From the NCBI GenBank assembly GCA_003635265.1, contig PYIZ01000045.1, positions 1 to 64,000 of the forward strand: DNA of 64,000 bases, given 5' to 3'. The DNA is from Candidatus Poribacteria bacterium (GTDB lineage Bacteria; Poribacteria; WGA-4E; PCPOR2b). The notes under the pieces were generated by a model. The model made no database searches and was not told the origin of the DNA. It worked only from the letters and a program-made list of their open reading frames with translations. Shown here piece after piece: positions 25,793 to 34,838 of the stretch. How positions within the stretch are numbered: the first letter of the stretch is position 1; each line of letters opens with the position of its first letter. Made by a program: the position numbers and the translations under genes.

Positions 25793-26140
25793 ATGAGACA
25801 GCAACAGCCGAAAACGATTAAAAGATTAGGGAACAACGGGCTGCAAATCGTCTGGAAAGATGGACACGAGAGCGAATACAGCTATCCATATCTCAGGCGT
25901 ATGTGTCCCTGTGCAGAGTGTTCAACAATAAGGCACAGGGGACAGGACGTTCACTCCCTATTCGGTCCCGAAGGACTCGGCGATCCAAGCCAGATCGCAG
26001 TCCCAGCCGATACCCAAGCGGTTAACCTTGAGCTTGTGGGGCGTTATGCTATCCAGTTTACTTGGAGCGACGGCCATTCGACCGGCATCTACTCTTTTGA
26101 AACACTCAGGGGAATCTGTCCCTGTCCGCACTGTACTTAA
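25793..26140 (+). CDS. DUF971 domain protein
   Basis: 115 residues. Two related halves: KDGHESEYSYPYLRRMCPCAEC (about 21-42) and SDGHSTGIYSFETLRGICPCPHC (at the end), the pattern of DUF971 / gamma-butyrobetaine-hydroxylase N-terminal-like domains, with CPCAEC and CPCPHC as likely metal-binding clusters. This domain is fused to ApbC/Hcf101 iron-sulfur carriers in some lineages, which fits the cluster. Confidence 0.88.
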   Translation: MRQQQPKTIKRLGNNGLQIVWKDGHESEYSYPYLRRMCPCAECSTIRHRGQDVHSLFGPEGLGDPSQIAVPADTQAVNLELVGRYAIQFTWSDGHSTGIYSFETLRGICPCPHCT

Positions 26141-26165
26141 TCGAAACTGAGGTATAAAATTGAAA

Positions 26166-26525
26166 ATGGCAAACACCTCCGAAGCGCCTCCACCGTTTCA
26201 GCCAGAGAAACACGAAATTTCTGTCCAAGAACTCAAGGGTAAACTCGATCAAGGCGAACCGATTCAACTTATTGATGTTCGAGAACCGATGGAACACCAG
26301 ATCGTTTGTATTGAGGAGGCACAATTCATCCCGATGAATGACCTGCCCCAACATATTGAGCAACTCGACTCAAGCCACGAAATCATACTCCATTGTCATC
26401 ACGGAATGCGGAGCATGCAAGCCGCTTACTACCTATACCAAAACGGTTTCCAAAACGTGAAAAGTTTGACTGGCGGAATTGATCAGTGGGCAATTGAAAT
26501 TGACCCCACACTGAATCGCTACTGA
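26166..26525 (+). CDS. Rhodanese-like domain protein
   Basis: 119 residues from ATG 26166 (a TTG at 26160 is an alternative). Single rhodanese fold: LIDVREPMEHQI (about 37), active-site loop HCHHGMRS with catalytic Cys (about 76), and LTGGIDQWA. It likely handles persulfide sulfur. It follows DUF971 after 25 bases, within the sulfur-trafficking run. Confidence 0.92.
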   Translation: MANTSEAPPPFQPEKHEISVQELKGKLDQGEPIQLIDVREPMEHQIVCIEEAQFIPMNDLPQHIEQLDSSHEIILHCHHGMRSMQAAYYLYQNGFQNVKSLTGGIDQWAIEIDPTLNRY

Positions 26526-26543
26526 TTTTTAAAGAGGACTAAA

Positions 26544-26723
26544 ATGTTTGTTGAGTTTGAAGATAGAACTGGAATCCTTGAACGGGTGGAAATGGAAATT
26601 GAGGAACCGTGCCCAATCTGCTGCGGTATGCTGTTTCTCATTGATGAATCCAACGCGGAAAGCGGGTATCGTTGTAGTAGCTGCAGCGTCCTGTTTGAGC
26701 CTGTAGACGATGATGACCTGTAA
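26544..26723 (+). CDS. Small CPxC zinc-ribbon protein
   Basis: 59 residues, acidic, with two Cys pairs: PCPICCG (about 24-30) and CSSCSV (about 45-50), forming a likely zinc ribbon. AAAGAGGAC precedes the ATG, and it starts 18 bases after the rhodanese stop, so it is probably the last gene of the operon. It resembles CPXCG-type short proteins. Function unknown. Confidence 0.72.
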   Translation: MFVEFEDRTGILERVEMEIEEPCPICCGMLFLIDESNAESGYRCSSCSVLFEPVDDDDL

Positions 26724-26944
26724 GACAGAACCTTGGCCTGCCGATTTCCGTTAATATTACCTGTCTATCCGTCATCATTTCCCGCCAACGCCTAACAATT
26801 ACCAATATCCCTTTCGACGAAAATCTACAATCTCTCCGATTGAAATCCACTTCGATGAAGCCAGCTTCTCCGTCAACGCCAACATGGTATCTCTAACCTG
26901 CACGGGGCTAGCTATCAATCTATTTCCTAATAAGGCGAATTAAG

Positions 26945-27784
26945 GTGCAAAAAACTTGTCGAATATCCAAACTAACCCTATTTGTCACACTATTTGTGGT
27001 GACCGGTAGCGGATTGTTCGGCTGTGCCGGAAGAATCGGCGATATTAACATCTTCACTGATGCGCAGGAAGTCCAACTCGGAAAACAATTCTCCCGCGAG
27101 ATCGAAAAGGAGATAAAGATTTACTCGGATCCAGTGGTAACTGCGTACATCAACCAACTCGGACAACACCTCGCAAACCATTCCCAACGACAAAACATCA
27201 CATACCACTTCAAGGTTGTGAACACCGACGTTGTCAACGCTTTCGCAGTACCGGGCGGCTATCTCTATGTGAATATCGGGCTAATTCGTGCCGCAGCAAA
27301 CGAATCCGAGTTAGCGGGGGTGATTGGACATGAAATCGGACATGTGGTCGGCAAACACGGCGTAAAGCAGATGACACGACAACTTGGGCTGGCAGCGATG
27401 GCACAGTTGGCTCTGGGAGAGAATCAGAGTAAACTCAAACAGATGGTCGCTAACTTGGCTGCGAATGGAGTCCTGATGAAGTACAGCCGTGACGCCGAGA
27501 GAGAGGCAGATGTATACGCCGTCCAAGAGATGTACGATGCTGGAATTGACCCCGAAGGTATGGCGACCTTCTTTGAAAAACTGCTCAAACTCCAGAAAGG
27601 GAAGCCGTCAAGGCTCGAACAGATGTTCTCGACACATCCGCCAACAACTGAACGAATTGCCGCTGTCCGTTCGCAAATAGCTAGACTCCCCCGAAAATCT
27701 AATCTGAAAAAGGATTCTCGACGTTTTCACCAAATCAAAAGAAGACTGCCGCCGCCCTCAAAAACACCACAAGGGAGACGGTAA
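26945..27784 (+). CDS. M48-family zinc metallopeptidase, lipoprotein
   Basis: 279 residues from a GTG with AAGG upstream. Lipoprotein signal with GLFGC (Cys about 27). The zinc site HEIGHVVGKH is near residue 128, the third ligand is in SRDAEREAD (about 183), and MFSTHPPTTERI near the C-terminus is typical of BepA/LoiP-like M48B/M48C proteases. Acts on misfolded outer-membrane proteins in known relatives; here inferred. The C-terminus is basic. Confidence 0.92.
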   Translation: MQKTCRISKLTLFVTLFVVTGSGLFGCAGRIGDINIFTDAQEVQLGKQFSREIEKEIKIYSDPVVTAYINQLGQHLANHSQRQNITYHFKVVNTDVVNAFAVPGGYLYVNIGLIRAAANESELAGVIGHEIGHVVGKHGVKQMTRQLGLAAMAQLALGENQSKLKQMVANLAANGVLMKYSRDAEREADVYAVQEMYDAGIDPEGMATFFEKLLKLQKGKPSRLEQMFSTHPPTTERIAAVRSQIARLPRKSNLKKDSRRFHQIKRRLPPPSKTPQGRR

Positions 27785-27831
27785 AAAGCAGACTAATGTT
27801 AAGAAATTAACAGGTGAAAGGAGTTCATAGA

Positions 27832-29004
27832 ATGCTACGGTTTCTATCCATTTTAAGTATGGTTTTTATTAGTTTGCTATTTTCCTCAGATACTCAAGGA
27901 TTTATTTATCGAGAGTTTACCATCCAAGAGATTATTGATGGCAGCACCAATATCGCGTTTGGAAAAATTAAAAGCGTCGATACTAAGAGAATGAACGCCA
28001 TCATTGAGGTCGAAGAGGATCTCAAGGGACAAAAACTTGACCAGATTAAGCTAAACATTGCCACCGGTTGGTATGTCCGAGGAAGTTCCCCGCAGAAGAT
28101 GATCGATCTACTCAAAGTCGGTATGCCCCTCATCGTTTTTTACCAACAGACGTATGTTGTCGAAGCACTTGGATATTTTGATGGAACGTGGTATAGAAAC
28201 CGCACGAGAGATCCTAAAGGATGGTGGGTGTTTACTCATCTGTGTCCTTATATGGAGCGGACATTCGATGGAACAACTATGGAATTCCGAGAGGTTATCC
28301 GAGCGATTCTCGCGGGTGAGCGATGGGTAGGGGCGCCGGAAGATGCCTTGAAGATATTGACTTTGACGGGAAATACTGAAGCCATGCCGTCTGATAGTCC
28401 TGTTCCTGTGCCAACCAACACCGTCAGTTATGAATACAACGCCATCCGATCTGTCCGCAAGGTTGGGAACAGAACGATGGCGTACGAGGCGACCCAAGAT
28501 CCCGCCCTGCCCGGCTTAGACGAAGTGGATATTTTGTGGCTCGGACATCGGGAGATCGCTTACAGCGGTTACCTGCTCAATGAAGTAACCGAGAAGAAAA
28601 TCAAAAGGTTCGTCGAAAATGGCGGGATTGTTATTGTGAGCGGACAGGACGCGGATCGGGAAGAGCCGTTTGGAATCGGTTGGTTGGCGGGAAGTTTGAG
28701 CGGTATTGAACGAAAGCCAACTCAGGAATTTGCTGTTACAGAACAAGGGCAGAAACTGTTCGCTGAACCGAATGAGGTGCAACCCGGACAACTGTATGTT
28801 GATGACACTTGGACGGATTGGGACGGTGATTTTCAAGTATTAGCGACTTCCAATGATGGAAAAGACCTAGTTGTTGGTGTGCGAAAGCACGGCAAAGGCT
28901 TGTACATCATTACAAGCCTCCGCAATGATAATCAGTACACCGTTGAAAGAAACAGGAGATTGATCGAGAATATCCTCCATTACGCCGCCAGCCAAGTTCA
29001 ATAA
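27832..29004 (+). CDS. Secreted protein with a C-terminal GATase-like domain
   Basis: 390 residues from ATG 27832, which follows AAAGGAG. Signal peptide (FLSILSMVFISLLFSSDTQG). The N-terminal half (25-150) looks like a small beta domain with FGKIKSVDTKRMNAIIEVEE. The C-terminal half has VDILWLGHREIAYSGYLLNE, FVENGGIVIVSGQDADRE and GLYIITSLRND, the Rossmann-like pattern of ThuA/DUF4159/DUF4350-type domains. No catalytic Cys is evident. Function unknown. Confidence 0.7.
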   Translation: MLRFLSILSMVFISLLFSSDTQGFIYREFTIQEIIDGSTNIAFGKIKSVDTKRMNAIIEVEEDLKGQKLDQIKLNIATGWYVRGSSPQKMIDLLKVGMPLIVFYQQTYVVEALGYFDGTWYRNRTRDPKGWWVFTHLCPYMERTFDGTTMEFREVIRAILAGERWVGAPEDALKILTLTGNTEAMPSDSPVPVPTNTVSYEYNAIRSVRKVGNRTMAYEATQDPALPGLDEVDILWLGHREIAYSGYLLNEVTEKKIKRFVENGGIVIVSGQDADREEPFGIGWLAGSLSGIERKPTQEFAVTEQGQKLFAEPNEVQPGQLYVDDTWTDWDGDFQVLATSNDGKDLVVGVRKHGKGLYIITSLRNDNQYTVERNRRLIENILHYAASQVQ

Positions 29005-29037
29005 CGCGAAACCTCTCAGAAAATCTACCCACGTTCA

Positions 29038-29068
29038 GGGGAAATGAGCTGCGCCGGCTCATTTCCCC
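29038..29068. terminator. Strong hairpin after the secreted protein gene
   Basis: A perfect 12-bp stem GGGGAAATGAGC (29038-29049) / GCTCATTTCCCC (29057-29068) with a 7-base loop, 34 bases after the stop codon. There is no U-tract, so it is either a terminator-like structure or another hairpin repeat. Confidence 0.5.
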
Positions 29069-29162
29069 GTCAATTAAATTTCTCGCCTATCCTTTCTGCC
29101 GCTGTTTCCTTCCGCATAACATTTTCCAATCGCACCTAAGCAGTCGAAATCTGGTTTTTTCC

Positions 29163-29191
29163 TTGAGATTCAAGGCAACCTATGCTACACT
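29163..29191 (+). promoter_or_regulatory. Sigma-70-like promoter
   Basis: TTGAGA (29163-29168), 17-base spacer, TACACT (29186-29191), 35 bases before the start of the coiled-coil gene. Good match in sequence and spacing. Confidence 0.5.
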
Positions 29192-29225
29192 CTCATTCAT
29201 GTTATCCAATTAACGGGAGGGCACT

Positions 29226-29570
29226 ATGAATACGAATCCTGAGACCGCTGAACTCCGAGAGGTTGTTCAGCGAACGGTCGAAATGGCCGAACAGAATGCT
29301 AGAGATAGCGCCTATTTGCGCGGCGCATTCGATCAGATGAACCGACGCTTTGAGCAGGTGGACAAGGGTATTGATGACCTGAATCAACTTTTCAATTATC
29401 GCTTTAAACAGACAAACGAACGTATTGATGATCCTATCCATTCTATCAACCGTTGTTTCGACCGGATAGAGAGACGGATTGCTACCCAGCTAAAATGGAT
29501 TATTGGGTTGGTGACACCAATATATCTAGCCCTCATTGCCCTAATTGTCAAGGTGTTTTTTGGTTCGTAG
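29226..29570 (+). CDS. Coiled-coil protein with C-terminal membrane anchor
   Basis: 114 residues; CGGGAGGG precedes the ATG. Residues 8-85 are a helical, heptad-rich segment (FDQMNRRFEQVDKGIDDLNQ, FNYRFKQTNERIDD). Residues about 90-112 form one transmembrane helix (WIIGLVTPIYLALIALIVKVF). The layout resembles hemolysin XhlA-like or DUF1640-type tail-anchored coiled coils. It has its own promoter-like sequence. Function unknown. Confidence 0.75.
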   Translation: MNTNPETAELREVVQRTVEMAEQNARDSAYLRGAFDQMNRRFEQVDKGIDDLNQLFNYRFKQTNERIDDPIHSINRCFDRIERRIATQLKWIIGLVTPIYLALIALIVKVFFGS

Positions 29571-29593
29571 TTTGCACATAGAGATAAAAACCA

Positions 29594-30898
29594 ATGTGTT
29601 CAACAAACAAACTCTCCTCACTATCCTTACTTCTTTTTTTTGTCATAACGAGCAGCGTCTACCCACAGTGGTTACTTGTACCGATGGATAATACACAGGT
29701 CAACCATCTGAAGGCTTACGGACTGACCTACTGGACGCTAGAAGTTCCCCGCGAATACGATGCAAAGTGGTTATTAAACTATCGTGGCGGCTCTTTTCTT
29801 CTGAACGATTCCCCGGATGTACAACTCAAAGCGCAAGTGATGGGGGTCAGTTTCCAGCCAATCTCAACCGCCGAGTACGGTGCAATCCAAGTTGAGATGG
29901 ATAACAGCAATATGGATGAAATCTTGCTGGAAAAAGCGCCCAAGATCGCCGTATACGCGCCATCAGAGGATTCGCCCTACCGAGATCCGTGGGACGATGC
30001 CGTAAAGATCGCCCTTGAGTATGCGGAGATCCCGTACGATACAATCTGGGACAAAGAGGTAGAAGCCGGTGTGCTGTTTACAGGGCAGTATGACTGGCTA
30101 CATCTGCATCACGAAGATTTTACCGGGCAACACGGAAAATTCCACAGCGCATATAAGGGACAGGTCTGGTATCAGCAGCGCAAACATCTATTTGAGGGTG
30201 CTGCGGCGGACGCAGGATTTAACAGCGTGCCTAAGCACAAGGCATACATTACCCAGTTGATTCAAGATTACATCGTCAAAGGTGGATTCCTTTTCGCCAT
30301 GTGTTCCGCGCCGGAAACGCTGGATATTGCACTCTCAACAAACGGGGGAAGCGTGGACATCGTTGCCCCAGAACTTGATGGAACCCCACTGGATCCGGGC
30401 TATCAGTCCAAGCTTGATTTCAATAAAACCTTTGCCTTTGAGAAGTTTGTCCTCTATCCCAACCCGAATCGGTATGAATTTTCAAATATTGATAACCCGC
30501 GACCAGAACTCAACCCGCTCTCAGGTTTGGAGGATTTCATCCTGTTTGAGTTCGCCGCAAAGCATGATCCTATCCCCACGATGCTCACCCAGAATCATGT
30601 GAATCAGGTGCGTGGATTCCTCGGACAAACTACATCGTTCAACAAGAACACTATCCGCGAAACTATCACAATCATGGGTGACATCGAAGGGAGCCGCTAT
30701 GCCAAGTACATTCACGGCAAATTGGGGAAGGGAACGTTCACGTTTCTCGGTGGACATGATCCGGAGGACTATCGCCACCTCGTCGGGGAAGGCAGAGTCC
30801 CCACCAACTTAGATCTCCATAAACATTCGCCGGGCTATCGGTTGATCCTGAATAATATCTTGTTCCCCGCTGCAAAGAAGAAACCACAAAAAACCTAA
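29594..30898 (+). CDS. Secreted conserved protein of the family often mislabelled asparagine synthetase B
   Basis: 434 residues with a signal peptide (SSLSLLLFFVITSSVYPQ). HLKAYGLTYWTLEV, YRGGSFLLNDSP, PWDDAVKIALEYAEIPYDT, HLHHEDFTGQHGKF and GGFLFAMCSAPETLDIAL match a conserved Bacteroidetes-type family. No glutaminase or ATP-binding motifs of true AsnB are visible, so that common name should not be used. The central part suggests a GATase-like/ThuA-like Rossmann domain with a Cys in FAMCSA. Function unknown. Confidence 0.75.
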   Translation: MCSTNKLSSLSLLLFFVITSSVYPQWLLVPMDNTQVNHLKAYGLTYWTLEVPREYDAKWLLNYRGGSFLLNDSPDVQLKAQVMGVSFQPISTAEYGAIQVEMDNSNMDEILLEKAPKIAVYAPSEDSPYRDPWDDAVKIALEYAEIPYDTIWDKEVEAGVLFTGQYDWLHLHHEDFTGQHGKFHSAYKGQVWYQQRKHLFEGAAADAGFNSVPKHKAYITQLIQDYIVKGGFLFAMCSAPETLDIALSTNGGSVDIVAPELDGTPLDPGYQSKLDFNKTFAFEKFVLYPNPNRYEFSNIDNPRPELNPLSGLEDFILFEFAAKHDPIPTMLTQNHVNQVRGFLGQTTSFNKNTIRETITIMGDIEGSRYAKYIHGKLGKGTFTFLGGHDPEDYRHLVGEGRVPTNLDLHKHSPGYRLILNNILFPAAKKKPQKT

Positions 30899-31010
30899 TG
30901 CGTGAAACGTAAACGTGAAGTTCGTAGGTTGGGTTGAACGAAGTGAAACCCAACATCCTCCTGTAGCAACACCGTTGCTGTAGGTCGAGATTCACATCTC
31001 GACGATCCCC
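30899..31010. repeat. 7-bp units plus three concatenated GTAG hairpins
   Basis: GCGTGAAACGTAAACGTGAA (from 30902) is followed by GTAG (30924) with GTTGGGTT/AACCCAAC, GTAG (30963) with CAAC/GTTG, and GTAG (30980) with GTCGAGAT/ATCTCGAC ending at 31003. The last matches the hairpin at 16365-16388. Confidence 0.75.
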
Positions 31011-31035
31011 TGTACACAGTAGAAAGGAGAATACA

Positions 31036-31464
31036 ATGGCATACTTTTTCCACAAAGAAGATGCAGAAGTCGTCAGGATTGAAGGCGAAGCACCACGCAC
31101 ACTCTACACCTGTATTGAACCCAAGACAGCCGATACAGAGCATTTTTCGATGGGGTTAGAGGAGATCGATCCCCACAGCGAAATCCCGTGGCATTCCCAC
31201 GCCGACGCAGAGGAGATCATCTTTGTGTTTGGTGGGGAGGGTGTCGGATATGTCGCTGATGAAGTGGCAGACCTGAAACCGGGAACGGTGATTTACCTGC
31301 CGCCGACGGTCGAACACCGCTTTGTCAACACCGGCGACACGCCGCTCTGGATTACGTGGGCACTTTCGCCCCCCGGCTTCGAGACCCAAATTCGGAAGGT
31401 TGCCGATGGGTCTGCCGGGATGGAGGTTTTTAGTGAAACAGAAGATGCGAATCCCGATGGGTAA
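31036..31464 (+). CDS. Cupin-domain protein
   Basis: 142 residues; GAAAGGAG precedes the ATG. Cupin motif 1 SHADAEEIIFVFGGEG with preceding PWH (about 53-72) and motif 2 PGTVIYLPPTVEHRFVN (about 85-101) supply His/Glu metal ligands. Small single-domain cupins bind sugars or metals or act as isomerases/dioxygenases; the role here is unknown. Confidence 0.88.
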   Translation: MAYFFHKEDAEVVRIEGEAPRTLYTCIEPKTADTEHFSMGLEEIDPHSEIPWHSHADAEEIIFVFGGEGVGYVADEVADLKPGTVIYLPPTVEHRFVNTGDTPLWITWALSPPGFETQIRKVADGSAGMEVFSETEDANPDG

Positions 31465-31503
31465 TCCTAGGGGAATCAGGCGTTTCACGAATCGACGGTT
31501 GAC

Positions 31504-32379
31504 ATGACTGAAAATCAGCGTTACCCCAATATTCTCCAGGCTATCTGGATTCTAATTTTACTCCATATTCTATCGAGGGTGTTACTTATCCTCTGGTATA
31601 GCTTTGCGCGTGTGACCGGCTTTCTGCTTTTAGCTCATCCCGCTGTCATGTCATTGATTTATGTTGTTGTCTTCGGACTAATTTTGATGAGAGGTCTTAA
31701 ACGAGCTAACACCTCATTCGGAGAAATATGTCCGCTCGTGCCGGTACGATTGTCCCTACTTTTCCCGATGGCTCTCACGATCATTGGCACCTTTAGCCTA
31801 CTTGAAATAGGGTCTTGGCTAGACTTCTTCCCGTCCCCGTCAGAGTGGTACCCAGAGTGGTACACCGATTTTCTTTATAATCTTGTAGTTGCTACAAATG
31901 ATCTTGTGGTTTATCCAATGTGGGTTATGGGTGTAGATTTCGTGATAATTGGTCCCTTGACTGAAGAACTGCTAATGCGGGGGTTGATACTACGCGGCTT
32001 TCTGAGTCGTTATAGTGTGCGAAAAGCCATCCTTGCTTCCGCCCTGCTTTCTGGATTGATGCACCTCAATTCTTGGAACTTAATCGGGACCACTATATTG
32101 GGCATTCTACTCGCATGGTGGTTTATTCAGACGCGCTCGATGCTTCCCTGTTTTCTTGGTCATGCCCTCTATGGCGCGTTGTTCGTCTATAGCGATAGCG
32201 TGCTTGGTGGATTGGTGGAGATATGGCCTCCTCTCTTGGAGATATGGTTTCCTCTCTGGTGGAACCTGGTTGGCGTCATACTGACAGCGTTAGGAATATG
32301 GCTCCTAATCCGTCAGTTTCGGAAATCGAGTGATACAATTCCTGAAGATGTGTCTGGCGATAAACCCGACCAATTATGA
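31504..32379 (+). CDS. CPBP-family intramembrane metalloprotease
   Basis: 291 residues with about seven transmembrane segments. CPBP (CAAX protease/bacteriocin-processing) motifs: EELLMRGLILRG (about 154), SGLMHLNSWN (about 181) and FLGHALYGALF (about 218). These enzymes process membrane or prenylated proteins in the cytoplasmic membrane. Its stop overlaps the helicase start as ATGA, an unusual pairing for this family. Confidence 0.9.
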   Translation: MTENQRYPNILQAIWILILLHILSRVLLILWYSFARVTGFLLLAHPAVMSLIYVVVFGLILMRGLKRANTSFGEICPLVPVRLSLLFPMALTIIGTFSLLEIGSWLDFFPSPSEWYPEWYTDFLYNLVVATNDLVVYPMWVMGVDFVIIGPLTEELLMRGLILRGFLSRYSVRKAILASALLSGLMHLNSWNLIGTTILGILLAWWFIQTRSMLPCFLGHALYGALFVYSDSVLGGLVEIWPPLLEIWFPLWWNLVGVILTALGIWLLIRQFRKSSDTIPEDVSGDKPDQL

Positions 32380-33746
32380 GCGAAGAAAAGAAAATCTATT
32401 TCCGCTACGACGACGGCACAATTATCGCTGAAAACGCAGAGACGCCACCCCCACACTTTCAATGGGACACGCGGGTCGAGAAATGGCGTGCCCTTGCGTT
32501 GCACTACCCAATCGCTGTCGAACAGCTGCGCGAAAGCGGTGTCCAATACAGGACGACCGTCCCGAAATACAGAACCATCAAGCCAACGCTCAAACTGGAT
32601 TTTGACCTCCACGACTACCAACGGGAAGGATTGCAGGCGTGGATCGATGCGGATTGTCTCGGCACAGTTATTTTACCGACCGGGGCGGGCAAAACGCTCC
32701 TTGCCCTCAAAGCCATCGAACATGTGGGACGCAGCACACTGATTGTCGTGCCAACGATTGATCTGCTAAATCAGTGGTACGACCTGCTGACCAACGCTTT
32801 TGACCTTGAAATCGGTATCTTGGGCGGTGGATACCACGAACTCCAAGAGATTACCGTCGCGACTTACGACAGCGCGTATCGCTACAGCAACGAATACGGC
32901 AATCGCTTCGGATTCCTTATTTTTGACGAAGTGCATCACCTCCCTTCTCCAAGCTACAGCCACATTCCAGAGCTCAGTATCGCTTCGAGGCGACTCGGCT
33001 TGACGGCAACCTATGAGCGGGCGGACCGAATGGAGGGGAAGCTCCGCCAACTCATTGGTGGCGTGGTCTATCGAAAGTCGATTGACGAGCTCAAGGGGGA
33101 GTATCTCTCAGAATATGAAACCGTTCGGCTCTACGTCGAACTGACCGAAGCAGAACGGGAGGAATACACGCGAGAACGCGCAATCTACCTCGGTTTTCTG
33201 CGCGAGCGAAATATCCAACTGTTTGGGGGCGGCTGGAGCAAATTTGTCCGACTGAGCACGCGAGAAAAAGGGGCACGGCGAGCGATGCTTGCGTTGAACA
33301 GATCCAAAACCGTCGCGCTTGAAGCCGAAGCCAAGTTAGAGCTTCTCGAATCCCTGCTGAAACAGCATCGCAAAGATCGTGTCTTGATCTTCACCGGCAG
33401 CAACCGCTTCGCCTACCGTATCTCCACGCGCCACCTGCTGCCAGCGATTACGCATCAGACCAAAACCAAGGAGCGCAAACGGATCCTAGAACGCTTTAAC
33501 GCCGGCGAATATCCCGCCATCGTCACATCAAAGGTGCTTAACGAAGGAATCAATGTCCCGGAAGCAAATATCGGTATTATCCTCGCCGGCAGTGGAAGCA
33601 CACGGGAATATACCCAACGGCTAGGCCGCATTCTCCGTAAACGTGAAGGGAAATATGCGATCTTGTACGAAGTCGTGACTAAGGACACACTTGAAAAAGC
33701 CGTGTCTCAACGCAGACGGCGAAAGCCTGTGGCGACGGATGCGTAA
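32376..33746 (+). CDS. XPB-like superfamily 2 DNA helicase
   Basis: 456 residues. N-terminal damage-recognition-like region (about 1-75), Walker A ILPTGAGKTLL (about 99-110), motif II FDEVHHLP (about 183), motif III LTATYERAD, and motifs V/VI with LNEGINVPEANIGIILAGSG and QRLGRILR. The DEVH box and the order fit bacterial/archaeal XPB-type helicases used in DNA repair. Starts within the stop of the CPBP gene. Confidence 0.92.
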   Translation: MSEEKKIYFRYDDGTIIAENAETPPPHFQWDTRVEKWRALALHYPIAVEQLRESGVQYRTTVPKYRTIKPTLKLDFDLHDYQREGLQAWIDADCLGTVILPTGAGKTLLALKAIEHVGRSTLIVVPTIDLLNQWYDLLTNAFDLEIGILGGGYHELQEITVATYDSAYRYSNEYGNRFGFLIFDEVHHLPSPSYSHIPELSIASRRLGLTATYERADRMEGKLRQLIGGVVYRKSIDELKGEYLSEYETVRLYVELTEAEREEYTRERAIYLGFLRERNIQLFGGGWSKFVRLSTREKGARRAMLALNRSKTVALEAEAKLELLESLLKQHRKDRVLIFTGSNRFAYRISTRHLLPAITHQTKTKERKRILERFNAGEYPAIVTSKVLNEGINVPEANIGIILAGSGSTREYTQRLGRILRKREGKYAILYEVVTKDTLEKAVSQRRRRKPVATDA

Positions 33747-33926
33747 CGTGCAGTCCCACCTTGCTAAAATTTTTGTTTTGACAATGGGTAATTGCACATA
33801 TTAGATTCAAATTTTCAGTGACAAAAACGTAGTCGTTAGGTTACAATAAAGTAAACTACTTTTAACAACCAAAGAAGTGAGATTTTCTTTCCTCATCAGG
33901 GAGCGGGGTGCTAGCCCTAAGATTTA

Positions 33927-34820
33927 ATGCTTATCATCTATCTCACGATAGCGGTACTCTCAGTCTTCATCGGTGCCGTGATTGCCTTTTATACGCTACG
34001 TTCAGATCCAATCATTTTTGCAATACTTACAGGGTTCACAGCTAGTACCGTTGTGGGGTTTATCGGTTTTTTCCTCATACCTCACCTGTATGGAGATCTC
34101 GGCTGGGTAAGCCTCCTTATCATGGCAGCCGGTTTCCTGCCTATCTTCCTGATTGAGCGGATTAGCCATCACAATCCAAAGTTCCCGATACAGAATCACC
34201 GATGGGTCGCGGATTTGACAGTAATTGGGCTAACAATCCACGCATTGACCGATGGATTTAATCTCGCTATTGCAAGTAAAAGCGAGACGTTTGGACCCGG
34301 ACTTGCTGTTGCCGTTTTAGTACATCGTCTGCCGGTTGCTTTTGTGCTGACGCTGGCGTTTCTCAGCGACAATTCGCTCATTGCAACCATCGGACGCCGC
34401 CTCTCCTTGGGATCTCGTTTGCAGTTCAGCGTGCGATTGGCATTTATCGCAACCGTCGGGCGTCTGCTCCCACTATCAGTCGCGCCAGTGGTCGGTGCGT
34501 TTATTGGGGAGCGAATTTTGACCGGAGGATTTGGCGAATTTACCGAATACCTCACCGCCTTTGCTGCCGGTACACTGCTGAATGTGGTGATTGAGAACTT
34601 TCACGGTGGTCATGCGCCACATACCCCCGCCCCGGATTCCGAGGAGGAACATTCTCACGAAGTTCTTTCGATGAGAGCAAGAATATTGTCTCGTGAGAAG
34701 ATTACTGGAGCGGTGGCTTTTGTAGTCGGTTTATTGGCTGTTTTTCTTTTAACCCGTGATGTGACGCACGATCCCCATGATTTACATCACCACGATGATC
34801 ATCATAAAACGAATCACTAG
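33927..34820 (+). CDS. ZIP-like metal transporter with His-rich tail
   Basis: 297 residues, about eight membrane helices. Helices IV and V have HALTDGFNLA (about 104) and HRLPVAFVL (about 133), the positions of the ZIP HNFPEG-like metal sites. The C-terminus is rich in His and Asp (HDLHHHDDHHK), and an HGGHAPHTP loop precedes the last helix. Probably moves zinc or another divalent metal; direction unknown. Start choice is uncertain. Confidence 0.75.
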   Translation: MLIIYLTIAVLSVFIGAVIAFYTLRSDPIIFAILTGFTASTVVGFIGFFLIPHLYGDLGWVSLLIMAAGFLPIFLIERISHHNPKFPIQNHRWVADLTVIGLTIHALTDGFNLAIASKSETFGPGLAVAVLVHRLPVAFVLTLAFLSDNSLIATIGRRLSLGSRLQFSVRLAFIATVGRLLPLSVAPVVGAFIGERILTGGFGEFTEYLTAFAAGTLLNVVIENFHGGHAPHTPAPDSEEEHSHEVLSMRARILSREKITGAVAFVVGLLAVFLLTRDVTHDPHDLHHHDDHHKTNH

Positions 34821-34838
34821 CGGAAAGATTTACTAAAA

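Noticed and set aside
29594..30898. Naming the gene asparagine synthetase B (asnB)
   Set aside because: No N-terminal Cys glutaminase or ATP-pyrophosphatase motif is present; it is a signal-peptide protein.
33778..33806. Promoter upstream of the ZIP-like gene
   Set aside because: TTGACA is good, but no convincing -10 is at the right distance.
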